A DNA stretch of 38,373 nucleotides from Chloroflexota bacterium (GTDB lineage: Bacteria > Chloroflexota > Chloroflexia > Chloroheliales > Chloroheliaceae): the NCBI GenBank assembly GCA_902812345.1, contig CADDZM010000011.1, positions 1-38,373 on the forward strand, written 5' to 3'. Numbering within the stretch: position 1 is the stretch's first letter; every line of letters starts with the position of its first letter. The translations under genes were made by a program, and so were the position numbers. Below the pieces are notes generated by a model that saw only the letters and a program-made list of their open reading frames with translations, did no database searches and had not been told where the DNA came from. This document shows, piece by piece, positions 24,927 to 32,878 of this stretch.

Positions 24927-26279
24927 ATGGATTACAACCTCTCAGGCCAGCCAAGTTTACCGCGAAAATGGAACGCTTTTAAGTGGCCGCGCCTGTGGGT
25001 TATTGTTGCCTGTGTCATCGCTTTGCTGGCGACCCTCGGCGCGTTCAACATTTTAAACAGCATTTTGCCGACCGCTGATGATGTGGACCTTTATTTTCGT
25101 TACGCCCGCTGGACCCTTTCCAGCGAGTTACCCTACCGCGATTTTATTATTGAGTACCCGCCGTTTTCCCTGGTCTTCTTCCTGTTACCGGCCATTTTGT
25201 GTTATCCACTTGGCGGCCTGGAAATAGAGCGCTATAAAATTTTATTTCATACCGAGTGTTTTGCTCTCAACCTGGCGACGCTCTGGCTGGCCTACATTCT
25301 CTTTAAACATCTCTACCCGGCGGTCGCCTCTAAAGCCCACCACAACCTGGCCTGGCGTATGGCCGCCTTCACTTTTGGTTCGATCCTAATTTCGCTTTAT
25401 TTGATGCAGCGTTTCGATGTAGGGGCTTCTTTCCTGACAACCCTGGCAATCTGGCTCTTTTACAAACACAAACCGGCCTGGTCCGGGGTGGCGCTCGGCC
25501 TGGGTTTTACGGCTAAACTTTACCCGGGTATCCTTTTGCCGCTGGTGCTGCTTTATTTCCTGTATGTGAAAAACGACTGGCGCTCTATCTGGCGCTACCT
25601 GGCCGGGTTCTGCGCGGCCTGCGCGGTTGTCCTGGTGCCGTTCATCCTGACCGGGGCGGAAGGCCTGCGCATCTTTTTGTCTTATCACCTCGACCGGGGC
25701 ATTGAGCTTGAAACTATCTTCGCGACCATTATCGTCTTAGGCTCCTACCTGGGCCTGACCGAGGCGCTTTCGATGACCGACCACGGCGGGTTGGGCCTGG
25801 CTTCAAACTGGGTGAAGCCCCTGGCGACAACCAGCACTTTACTGACTATCGCCGGGTTATTGCTAATCTATTTTATGATCTGGCGGACCTTGCGTAAGAA
25901 TGGGGGCCGGGTGCGGGTGGACTGGTTCGTGAGCGTGGTAAGCCTGACGATTTTGTGGTTTATCCTGGCAAACAAAGTGCTGTCGCCGCAATACCTGGTC
26001 TGGTTGCTGCCTTTCGTGCCAATCTGGCGCGGCTGGTACAAAACAATCTTATTCCTGGCAGCCCTGCCGCTCAGTTTTATTCCGTTCCCGTTCATGATTG
26101 ACTGGCTGGCCCGGCTTGATGCATTGCCGTTTATCATCCTGGCCGTCCGAAACGGGCTGCTGGTGGTAATTTTCGGCATGCTTATCCATGATGTCTGGCC
26201 GGATAGTTTCAATTTTCTCACCCGGCGGGGCGCTGCGCCCTTACCTGGGCGGGATTTGAATAAATCCGAAGCCACTTAA
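24927..26279 (+). CDS. polytopic GT87-like mannosyltransferase (DUF2029)
   Basis: A 450-residue integral membrane protein with about ten hydrophobic segments. DVDLYFRYARWTL and LPYRDFIIEYPPFSLVFF after TM1 are hallmarks of the GT-C family 87, which uses polyprenyl-phosphate mannose to extend cell-envelope glycans; GLGFTAKLYPGILLPLVLLYF and NKVLSPQYLVWLLPF also fit. The acidic pair DD near residue 51 is a candidate catalytic site. AAGGAG lies 12 nt before the ATG, rather far. A strong terminator (26329-26362) follows. Confidence 0.82.
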   Translation: MDYNLSGQPSLPRKWNAFKWPRLWVIVACVIALLATLGAFNILNSILPTADDVDLYFRYARWTLSSELPYRDFIIEYPPFSLVFFLLPAILCYPLGGLEIERYKILFHTECFALNLATLWLAYILFKHLYPAVASKAHHNLAWRMAAFTFGSILISLYLMQRFDVGASFLTTLAIWLFYKHKPAWSGVALGLGFTAKLYPGILLPLVLLYFLYVKNDWRSIWRYLAGFCAACAVVLVPFILTGAEGLRIFLSYHLDRGIELETIFATIIVLGSYLGLTEALSMTDHGGLGLASNWVKPLATTSTLLTIAGLLLIYFMIWRTLRKNGGRVRVDWFVSVVSLTILWFILANKVLSPQYLVWLLPFVPIWRGWYKTILFLAALPLSFIPFPFMIDWLARLDALPFIILAVRNGLLVVIFGMLIHDVWPDSFNFLTRRGAAPLPGRDLNKSEAT

Positions 26280-26299
26280 AAGCCTTGACGGCGGAAAAT

Positions 26300-26533
26300 T
26301 TAAGAATTAACCGGGTTATCCGGGTCTGGTCCTTCCTGTGCGGGAAGGACTTTTCTTTTTTTAGCGGCTTTTTCTGCTTTTTTGCGTTTTAGCTGGCTGG
26401 CCCGGACACGGGCGAGGCCCAGCATTATAAGGAGGTAGGCGATTACGCCTACAACGAGCGCGTCGTCAACGTAATTGCCGTGCAGCATTCCAAGTTCGGG
26501 GGGAAGAAATAGAGGCAGGATAAAAGCCGCCAA
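26300..26533 (-). CDS. small membrane protein, distant DUF1232/YkvA-like
   Basis: 77 residues from a TTG with GGAG about seven nt upstream. PLFLPPELGMLHGNYVDDALVVGVIAYLLIMLG (quoted in part: NYVDDALVVGVIAYLL) resembles the hydrophobic core of YkvA/DUF1232 proteins, then a strongly basic tail KRKKAEKAAKKRK. The frame is open upstream without ATG. It lies 45 nt downstream of the methyltransferase stop. Its last ~20 codons overlap the antisense terminator of the GT87 gene. Confidence 0.45.
   Translation of the reverse strand: MAAFILPLFLPPELGMLHGNYVDDALVVGVIAYLLIMLGLARVRASQLKRKKAEKAAKKRKVLPAQEGPDPDNPVNS
26329..26362 (+). terminator. intrinsic terminator of the GT87 gene
   Basis: Perfect 8-bp arms GTCCTTCC (26329-26336) and GGAAGGAC (26343-26350) with a 6-nt loop, followed by TTTTCTTTTTTT. 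It lies inside the 3' end of the opposing small membrane-protein gene. Confidence 0.85.
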
Positions 26534-26577
26534 AATAAGACTCCGGTCCGGCCCAGCCCAGAAGGGTAAGCGTTAAT

Positions 26578-27525
26578 TTAACCGAGCGGTTTTTGCAGGA
26601 CGAACAGCTTTTGCAAGCCCCAATCACCGACCTGGGGCAGGTGCGCCCCTATCCGGTGAACCAGGTTGTGGTAGTTGCGCTGGCCGTTACGGACAAAAAA
26701 CGGGTAAAGCGCCCAGGTCAGCACATAGTAAGTGCTGCTAAAACGCCGGACCTGTTTAATATCGAAATAGTTGTGCGCGAAGGAGAAGAAATCGGGCTCG
26801 TCAAGGTAACAATTGTGCCAGAGCGGGACCATTGTTTCGAGGCCTAACCGCCGGCGCAGCCGGTTGAGGTTGGCGGCGGTCTGCTCGGTCACTTCGCTGA
26901 TAAGAAAAAGCCCGCCCGGTTTCAGGACGCGCCAGGCTTCCAGGAGAGCCGTCTTCTGGTGGTCAGCGTTGCCCAGGTTTATCAGGCAGCGTTTGGTAAT
27001 AACCTTATCGAAGTAATTGTCGGGAAAATCAAGTTTTAAAAAGTTGCCAACTCGAAAGGACGCCGACCCGGTCAACCGCCCGGCCCGGCCCAAGTTGACG
27101 TTGGCGTAATCAATCATACTGGGGGCGTAATCAACCCCGGTAATGCGAATGGCTTTGGCGCGGGCCAGTTGAATGGTGGTATAGCCGTTGGCGCACCCGG
27201 CGTCCAGCACCCGGTCGCCTTCTTTAAGGTAGCGGGACAAAATAACGCCTTCGTGATGAAGCATGGTTTCGTCCACCCAACTCGCGCTGGGCGAAAGGCC
27301 GTACTTGCGCCCCCGGCGTTCCCAGTGAAGCCGGATAGCCTCAAGGTCTTCAGGCAGGGCGGCAGAGTTGGTGGGTCGTTGAAGTTGCGGCGAACGCCAC
27401 AGGTCGGGCTGTTTTGTATTTGAACCGGTTGGATTGGTTTTCGCGCTACCGGCGGGGGTAACATCCGGTAAGACTTCCGCCGAATCGGCCTGGTAAAAGT
27501 GAAAATTACTCTCGTTAGTGCTCAT
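26578..27525 (-). CDS. SAM-dependent class I methyltransferase
   Basis: A 315-residue protein with a disordered N-terminus of ~55 residues. The Rossmann methyltransferase core starts at VLDAGCANG (106-114), with GVDYAPSMIDYA as motif II acid loop, NYFDKVITKRCLINL and the post-motif AWRVLKPGGLFLISEV. The C-terminal part (HNYFDIKQVRRFSSTYYVLTWAL) may form the acceptor pocket. Substrate unknown; it could be a small molecule or sugar. It reads away from the phosphatase-kinase block and heads a two-gene operon with the small membrane protein. Confidence 0.82.
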   Translation of the reverse strand: MSTNESNFHFYQADSAEVLPDVTPAGSAKTNPTGSNTKQPDLWRSPQLQRPTNSAALPEDLEAIRLHWERRGRKYGLSPSASWVDETMLHHEGVILSRYLKEGDRVLDAGCANGYTTIQLARAKAIRITGVDYAPSMIDYANVNLGRAGRLTGSASFRVGNFLKLDFPDNYFDKVITKRCLINLGNADHQKTALLEAWRVLKPGGLFLISEVTEQTAANLNRLRRRLGLETMVPLWHNCYLDEPDFFSFAHNYFDIKQVRRFSSTYYVLTWALYPFFVRNGQRNYHNLVHRIGAHLPQVGDWGLQKLFVLQKPLG

Positions 27526-27918
27526 TACTACACTCTACTGCTGGCACCCTTTTAATTTTATATTTTTGCGATATAAATACAACGGGGGTTGTTACTGCCG
27601 GGTTCCATCTTTTTTATAAAAATTTTGCTATCGAAAACCGAGAAGGTGCAGACTTCCAGTGACCGGCGAGCATCAAAACACCCTCGCTCTAAACATGCCG
27701 TCTACAATTTAATTATATCAGATAACTTGCCCTCCTGGCTATCCGAAATCTATTTTATATTTAACTTCATGTTTATAAATTAGCTTTTCAATCTGAGTAA
27801 ATAGGCCGGGTTGGCGATTTTGCCATTAAAGCAGACCTCAGACCTCATATTCTTAACAAATTACAACTTGCCGTTTTAGCGAGTTTTAGTCAATTTAACA
27901 ATTACTCGTAAAAACCCC

Positions 27919-27947
27919 TTGACAGGGTTTCAGGAGGATGTTATAAC
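27919..27947 (+). promoter_or_regulatory. strong promoter of the phosphatase-kinase-vWA block
   Basis: A perfect -35 TTGACA (27919-27924), 17-bp spacer, and TATAAC (27942-27947), five of six to consensus. The ATG follows at 27987 with GGGGAGGGG (27973-27981) five nt upstream. This is the best promoter of the window. Confidence 0.8.
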
Positions 27948-27966
27948 TAGTGTAGAAATTACACTA
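27948..27966. promoter_or_regulatory. perfect palindrome at the transcription start, probable operator
   Basis: TAGTGTA (27948-27954) and TACACTA (27960-27966) are perfect 7-bp arms with a 5-nt centre, directly after the -10 element. Such a site would let a dimeric repressor shut off the operon. The regulator is not encoded next to it. Confidence 0.6.
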
Positions 27967-27986
27967 ATAAATGGGGAGGGGCAAGA

Positions 27987-28721
27987 ATGACGCTCTTTAA
28001 CCTTAAAGCCGGGAGCGTACCCGGCAGGGACCATCTTTTCCGGCAGGCCAATTGCCAGGACCGCTATCGCTGCGGCAGTTTTGAAATCAAGGGCAGTGCG
28101 TACCGGGCCGGGATTGTCTGTGACGGCTGCGGTTCGGCGGAGGCCAGCGAGGTAGGAGCGGCTTTGCTGGCCGAGTTCGGTATTACTGAAGTGGCCCGGT
28201 TAATCGGGCAGGGCAGGGGTCTGGGAGATTTAGCGGGCGAACTGTACCGGAACAGCCTCGGTTTTCTGGAAAAACTAACCGGCCTTGTCGCCGGGGAAAC
28301 TGTTTCGCCGGACAAAGCTGGCGGGTTCATAGGCTGTTTTCTGCTGGCAACCATGCTCGGCTTCGTGATGAGCGAGGAAGAAACCCTGGTCTTTGCGGCG
28401 GGGGATGGCTTTATCATCGTCAACGACGAAATCGAATGCCGGGACGAAAACAACCGCCCGCATTACCTGGCTTACGACCTGCTTGACCCCGGCCAGTACC
28501 CGGAGTTGCCGCCCCGCCGGGAGAGCTTTGATTTCCGCCTGCTGCCGACCGCTTCGGTCGAAAGGCTGGCGGTCTGGACCGATGGTTTCGACCCGGCCCT
28601 TAAAGGTGAAATCTGGAATCTGGCCGGGCCGCGCGGTCTACAGCGCAAGTTGAATGTCTGGGGTAAACGCAAGCTTTTCGCCGACGACACCACCGGCATC
28701 ACCCTGGAAAGGGCCGGTTAG
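27987..28721 (+). CDS. PP2C-like protein phosphatase
   Basis: A 244-residue divergent PPM/PP2C phosphatase. Metal-binding acidic motifs are in order: NCQDRY (D25), VCDGCGSAEASEVGA (D46-G47), FAAGDGFIIV (D140), VWTDGFD (D199) and FADDTTGITL (D233-D234). No membrane segment or other domain. The kinase gene starts 9 nt after its stop and the pair is probably translated from one message. In TerY-P type clusters a PP2C is the eraser of the kinase. It could act on the neighbouring kinase or vWA protein; this is inference from context. Confidence 0.82.
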   Translation: MTLFNLKAGSVPGRDHLFRQANCQDRYRCGSFEIKGSAYRAGIVCDGCGSAEASEVGAALLAEFGITEVARLIGQGRGLGDLAGELYRNSLGFLEKLTGLVAGETVSPDKAGGFIGCFLLATMLGFVMSEEETLVFAAGDGFIIVNDEIECRDENNRPHYLAYDLLDPGQYPELPPRRESFDFRLLPTASVERLAVWTDGFDPALKGEIWNLAGPRGLQRKLNVWGKRKLFADDTTGITLERAG

Positions 28722-28730
28722 GAGGTTTAA

Positions 28731-30590
28731 ATGCAAGTCCTGATTAATAACCGGCGGGTTAACCTGGGCGAACGCGACGTGCTGGGGTCGGGTGGGGAAG
28801 CGGTTGTTTTCAAGCACAAGAATTGGGCCGTTAAAATTTACCACGACCCGACCCCCGCCCGCGCGGCCAAGTTGCTGGGCCTGCTGCAATTTTCGGCCAG
28901 CTTGCCCGCCGAGGTGATTGCGCCCCGGCAACCGGTCTTTGACCTGACCGGGCAGCAAATCGTTGGATTCACGATGGAAACTGTCCCGCCCCAAATGCTG
29001 CCGCTTTCGAACCTGCGCAACCGGGCTTTGCGGGCCAATTATGGTTTTAACAACCGCCAGGTGGCTGAACTGTTCCTGGCAATCCACCCCCTTTTAACCC
29101 GACTCCATGCGGCAGGCCTGGTGATTGGTGATTTTAACGAGCTAAATCTGCTTTTCGAGGCAGCGCGGCCGGTCTTTATAGATGTAGACAGCTACCAGTT
29201 TGGGCCTTATGCCTGCCCGGTTGCGACCGAAGCCTGCCTGGACCCCCGGCTTTACGGCCTGGATCTGGCGGCCAAACCGGTCTTCCGGCCAGAGCACGAC
29301 TGGTACAGTTTCGCGGTGCTGCTTTTCCGGTCGCTTTTGCTGGCGCACCCTTACGGCGGCACTCACCAGAAGGTCAAGAAACTAACCGATCGGGCCGGGC
29401 AGGGTCTGTTTGTCCTTGCAAGTGAGATAACATATCCAAAAATAGCTCTAACTCCCTGGCTGCTGTCCGACGAGCTACTTGAAGTTTTTCAGGGTATTTT
29501 CACCGGGCAAAAGCGTGAAATCTTCCCGCTGGCGGTCCTGGGCTCCTTTGTACAGGGTCTGCAAGAATGTACAACTTGCCGGGAGTGGTTCCCGGCCAGC
29601 CGGCGGACCTGCCCGCTTTGCCAGCCGCCCACCAGTTTTTGCTTTACCTCGCCGGTCCAGGTACCCGGGCTACAGGCCGGGGAATGGCTGGCTGCCGGGG
29701 GCGAAATCGTGGCCTCGTACACCACGGGCGATAAGATTTATTTGCTGGCCCGCGTAGGTGATAGGGCAGTGGTGTACCTTGTAAAAGGCAAAGGGCAGCA
29801 CACGCGGGCCGAGCTATTTCGCTGGCTGCCGGGCGCGAGCTACGCTTTTATGGAAGACGCCCTGGTGGTTAACCCCGCGGGCAGCGGCGAACTGCTGCTA
29901 TTGCGGCTGGAAAATACCGGGAGGGTGACGCCCTTACTCAGGACAACTACCGGGCATTTTGAGGGCCGGGCGGTCTTTGCCGCGACGGCCCGTTACCTTT
30001 ACCGCCTGGCCGGGGGAATGTTGATGCAGGGCGAGCTTCAAGACGGCCACCTGCTCGAAAGGCCGCTTTCGGCGGTGCTGGAAGACCAGACCTGTTTCGA
30101 GGCTTTCCGGGAAGGCGCAGGTGAATTTGTCGCCGGGTTCAGCCGGGTCTTTAAGAATTACGAATGGTTCTGCCTGGACAAAGCCGGGCGGTCTGCCCTG
30201 CGCGTGACGCCCCTTGAACCGGACGAAACGCTGCTTGGTTACTCTTTCAAGCCGGGCAGACCGGAACGTTTACTAATCAGGCAGACCCGCCAGGCCGGGT
30301 TGGATTACCTGCGGCTGGACGTTTTTTCAAATGAGGGGAAAATGCTCCTGGCAAAACGCCTTCCGGCTGGCGAAACGGATAGTTTCGAGAGCCGGGAAAA
30401 GGGGCTTTTCCAGGCCGGTGTGCTGGTCTGGCCGGGCGGCAAAGGGCTTCTAAAAGAAAATCTCAGCCAGGGCAAGCGGGCCGAGATAGCCGCCGACCCT
30501 TACCTGAATGCAGCAACCCATTTGTTAGCCCACCGGGACGGCCTGCTGGCTGTAACGGGCAACCGCCTCTGGAAATTGACCTTATCTTAA
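28731..30590 (+). CDS. protein kinase with zinc ribbon and large C-terminal propeller-like domain
   Basis: A 619-residue protein. The kinase domain (1-260) has a glycine loop LGSGGEAVVFK, lysine K35 (WAVKIYH), catalytic IGDFNELNLL (D134, N139) and DVD (151-153) in place of DFG, then HDWYSFAVLLF; active residues look intact. A zinc ribbon CTTC...CPLC (C280, C283, C294, C297) follows, the arrangement reported for kinases of the TerY-P triad. Residues ~315-619 contain repeated beta-strand pairs (YLLARVGDRAVVYLV, RYLYRLAGGML, NRLWKLTL) and may be a beta-propeller; this part is not recognised. A ribosome site AGGAGG precedes the ATG. Confidence 0.82.
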   Translation: MQVLINNRRVNLGERDVLGSGGEAVVFKHKNWAVKIYHDPTPARAAKLLGLLQFSASLPAEVIAPRQPVFDLTGQQIVGFTMETVPPQMLPLSNLRNRALRANYGFNNRQVAELFLAIHPLLTRLHAAGLVIGDFNELNLLFEAARPVFIDVDSYQFGPYACPVATEACLDPRLYGLDLAAKPVFRPEHDWYSFAVLLFRSLLLAHPYGGTHQKVKKLTDRAGQGLFVLASEITYPKIALTPWLLSDELLEVFQGIFTGQKREIFPLAVLGSFVQGLQECTTCREWFPASRRTCPLCQPPTSFCFTSPVQVPGLQAGEWLAAGGEIVASYTTGDKIYLLARVGDRAVVYLVKGKGQHTRAELFRWLPGASYAFMEDALVVNPAGSGELLLLRLENTGRVTPLLRTTTGHFEGRAVFAATARYLYRLAGGMLMQGELQDGHLLERPLSAVLEDQTCFEAFREGAGEFVAGFSRVFKNYEWFCLDKAGRSALRVTPLEPDETLLGYSFKPGRPERLLIRQTRQAGLDYLRLDVFSNEGKMLLAKRLPAGETDSFESREKGLFQAGVLVWPGGKGLLKENLSQGKRAEIAADPYLNAATHLLAHRDGLLAVTGNRLWKLTLS

Positions 30591-30630
30591 AAGCCGGAGC
30601 ATGCCCTGGTATACACCCCGGCTTTACTTT
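30590..30630 (+). terminator. hairpin after the kinase gene, weak terminator
   Basis: Perfect arms AAAGCCGG (30590-30597) and CCGGCTTT (30618-30625) are followed by ACTTT only, so termination is probably partial and allows some read-through into the hydrolase gene. Confidence 0.45.
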
Positions 30631-30672
30631 CCTTGGCACAAGGATGAAAAGAGCATGTTAAAAAGGCCCGTG

Positions 30673-30678
30673 TATAAT
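30673..30678 (+). promoter_or_regulatory. -10 element before the nicotinamidase-like gene
   Basis: A perfect TATAAT at 30673-30678, 58 nt upstream of the ATG, without a recognisable -35. The gene may have an own promoter in addition to read-through from the kinase. Confidence 0.4.
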
Positions 30679-30735
30679 AGGAACAATATTAAACAGGCCA
30701 AAACAAAAGCAAGTATTTTTGAAAGGAACATGTAG

Positions 30736-31680
30736 ATGACTACTTTAAATAACCCAACCACTTTCCCGGCCTTTTACGACCCGGCCCGGGTCGGCCAGCT
30801 TTACCTGCCCCAGATGGGCGCGGCGGCGGCGGCCGGGCAGGTTTCCGGCCTGACCCCGGCTAACCAGGACGCGCGGCGGGTGCTGCTGCTGCTGGTGGAC
30901 CCCCAGATAGATTTTATTTACCAGGAAGGTTCTTTGAGCGTGCCGGGCGCGATTGACGATACCAGGCGCACTATCGAGTGGATTTACCGCAACGCCGGGG
31001 AAATCACCAACATAAGCACCTCGCTGGACAGCCATACCACTTTTCAAATTTTCTACCCGACCTGGTGGGGTAACGACCAGGGCGAACACCCGGCCCCCTA
31101 CACCCAGATAACGGTCGAGGATATTCGCAAAGGCGTCTGGAAGCCGCTGGTTGACCCGGCCTGGTCGGTAAAATATGTCGAAGAACTCGCCAAAGGCGGC
31201 AAATACTCACTGATGATCTGGCCGTACCACACCATGATTGGCACGCCCGGCCAGTCTATCGTCCCGGCGCTTTCCGAGGCTATTATTTATCATTCGGCGG
31301 CCCGCCATGCTCAACCGACCTGGCTCATTAAGGGTTCCATTCCCCAGACCGAGAACTACTCGATTCTGGAGCCGGAAGTTAAAGTGCCAAAGCACCCGCT
31401 GGGCGGCGTTAACACCGCTTTTTTGGATACGCTGGGCAAATACGACCTGGTTTACGTGGCCGGGCAGGCCAAGAGCCACTGTGTACTTTCCACTATGCGG
31501 TCTATATTGGAGTATTTTGCCACGCAGCCTCAAATTATCTCCAAATTGCGCTTCTTGATGGACTGCACCTCGTCTGTGGTCCATCCCGAGGTTGACTTCG
31601 ATGCACTGGCGAACGCCGAACTGGGTCAGATGGCGCAAAAAGGCATGCGCCTGGTCACTTCCCGGGACGTTATCGCCTAA
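30736..31680 (+). CDS. nicotinamidase-like cysteine hydrolase (isochorismatase superfamily)
   Basis: A 314-residue enzyme with the full nicotinamidase site: catalytic D55 (LLLVDPQIDF), K199 (TWLIKGS) and nucleophile C239 (GQAKSHCVLSTM), and metal ligands D98, H100 (SLDSHTTF) and H165 (IWPYHTM). Bacterial nicotinamidases are ~190-215 residues; here ~45 residues precede the domain and the loop between the metal ligands is long (101-160), so the substrate may be larger than nicotinamide. It converts an amide to acid if it follows the family. It sits between the kinase and the vWA gene on the same strand, which makes a link to that module likely but unproven. Confidence 0.85.
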   Translation: MTTLNNPTTFPAFYDPARVGQLYLPQMGAAAAAGQVSGLTPANQDARRVLLLLVDPQIDFIYQEGSLSVPGAIDDTRRTIEWIYRNAGEITNISTSLDSHTTFQIFYPTWWGNDQGEHPAPYTQITVEDIRKGVWKPLVDPAWSVKYVEELAKGGKYSLMIWPYHTMIGTPGQSIVPALSEAIIYHSAARHAQPTWLIKGSIPQTENYSILEPEVKVPKHPLGGVNTAFLDTLGKYDLVYVAGQAKSHCVLSTMRSILEYFATQPQIISKLRFLMDCTSSVVHPEVDFDALANAELGQMAQKGMRLVTSRDVIA

Positions 31681-31806
31681 ATTTTAAGCTAAAGCAGCCT
31701 GTTAAAAGTTCGGAAACTAACCCGTTGGACGGTTTACCCGGCGGGGCTAGTTTCCCCTTACCCCAAAACTGACCACTGACTAACTACTGACTACTGGAGA
31801 AAAAAA

Positions 31807-32580
31807 ATGACAACTAATAACCCTAACATAGATGATATTCAAGACCTTTTCGCCGATGCCCGAAGCGAAGGCTTGCAGGACCAGGCTTCGGCAATCCTGG
31901 TCGAAAATCTCGACTCGGTGGCTCTGGCCGGGTGTAACGGGGCCGGCCTGACCGATATTAACACCGATGATGTTACTCTGGTCGCCGCCGTAATTGACGC
32001 CAGCGGTTCGATGAGCGGGATGCGCCAGGCGGTGCTTGACGGTTTTAACACCATGCTGGACAGTTTTAACGGCTCGAAACAAGCCGATTCAATCCTGGTT
32101 TCGGCCTGGAGCTTTAACGATAAGGCCCGGCTTCATTTCAGCTATACCCCGTCTCCGTCCGTCAGCAAATTGACCTGGAGCGAGTACGAACCAACCGGCG
32201 GCACTGCTTTATATGACACGCTGCTTTATGTAATGGCCGGGATGGTGGCTTACGGCCAAACGCTGCGGAACAACGGCGTGCGGACTCGCGGCATAATTGT
32301 GGTATTCTCGGATGGGGGCGATAACGCTTCGAGGGCGAAAGCCTATCAGGTGAGCGCGGTCAGTGACGGCCTGATGGCCCAGGAAATCTATACCCTGGCC
32401 TACGCCGGGTTTGGTGTACCTGACCCGGTCCGGTTAGCTGCTGAAGTCGGGTTCCCATCGGTTATCCCGGCGGGAAGCGGCCCCTCCGAAATCCGGCGTA
32501 TCTTCCGGCAGGTGAGCGCCTCGGTTATCCGGGTCAGCCAGGCTACCGTTGGGGCAGGGAACGCCTTCTTCACGGTTTAA
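31807..32580 (+). CDS. von Willebrand factor A (TerY-like) protein
   Basis: A 257-residue cytosolic protein. The metal-ion adhesion site is complete: DASGSMSG (D64, S66, S68), TGGTAL (T133) and FSDGGDN (D169). The first ~50 residues form an acidic lead (DIQDLFADARSEGLQDQ) that may dock partners. No signal or membrane segment. GGAG lies 8 nt before the ATG. With the phosphatase and the zinc-ribbon kinase upstream it makes up a TerY-P like set, in which the vWA protein is thought to be the scaffold or substrate. The stop overlaps the convergent Cys-cluster gene by 11 bp. Confidence 0.86.
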   Translation: MTTNNPNIDDIQDLFADARSEGLQDQASAILVENLDSVALAGCNGAGLTDINTDDVTLVAAVIDASGSMSGMRQAVLDGFNTMLDSFNGSKQADSILVSAWSFNDKARLHFSYTPSPSVSKLTWSEYEPTGGTALYDTLLYVMAGMVAYGQTLRNNGVRTRGIIVVFSDGGDNASRAKAYQVSAVSDGLMAQEIYTLAYAGFGVPDPVRLAAEVGFPSVIPAGSGPSEIRRIFRQVSASVIRVSQATVGAGNAFFTV

Positions 32581-32878
32581 GCGGGCCGCCGCTTGAGTAA
32601 AAGTTAAGATTTACCTGCCTCGCTCCCGGCCTGGTTTCTTTCTCCAACCAGTCCAGCCAGGCCAGGGCTTCTTCCGCCGAAGTACCGCACATTTCCTCGG
32701 AAGGGCGCAGGCTGACGCAGACCGCCGGGCGTTCCGGTTTGCCAAAAAGTTTGCAACGATTATCCGGCGTAAGCTGGACGCAGCGCACTCCTGCCGGTTT
32801 GCCTTCGAGCATTCCCGGCAGGGGTGTAGAAATTGAAGGGGCGATACAGCAAGCCCCACAACCTACCCGGCATTTCAT
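32570..32878 (-). CDS. YkgJ-family cysteine cluster protein
   Basis: A 102-residue protein opening with MKCRVGCGACC, then CVQL...NRCKLF and AVCVSLRPSEEMC. This spacing of eight cysteines is the YkgJ/DUF1-like (formerly UPF0153) zinc- or iron-chelating signature. Its exact cellular role is unsettled; some members help modify metal centres. The gene stands alone, converging on the vWA gene. Confidence 0.8.
   Translation of the reverse strand: MKCRVGCGACCIAPSISTPLPGMLEGKPAGVRCVQLTPDNRCKLFGKPERPAVCVSLRPSEEMCGTSAEEALAWLDWLEKETRPGARQVNLNFYSSGGPLKP

Larger units (their letters stand above)
27526..27986. other. 461-nt AT-rich divergent intergenic region
   Basis: It separates the methyltransferase (minus) from the phosphatase (plus). 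The right end holds a near-consensus promoter, a palindrome and a ribosome site for the phosphatase operon. A 64-codon frame at 27589-27783 has no coding character and is left out. Nothing else was recognised. Confidence 0.6.

Noticed and set aside
27589-27783. 64-codon frame in the AT-rich gap before the phosphatase
   Set aside because: No ribosome site, composition as expected of AT-rich non-coding DNA.
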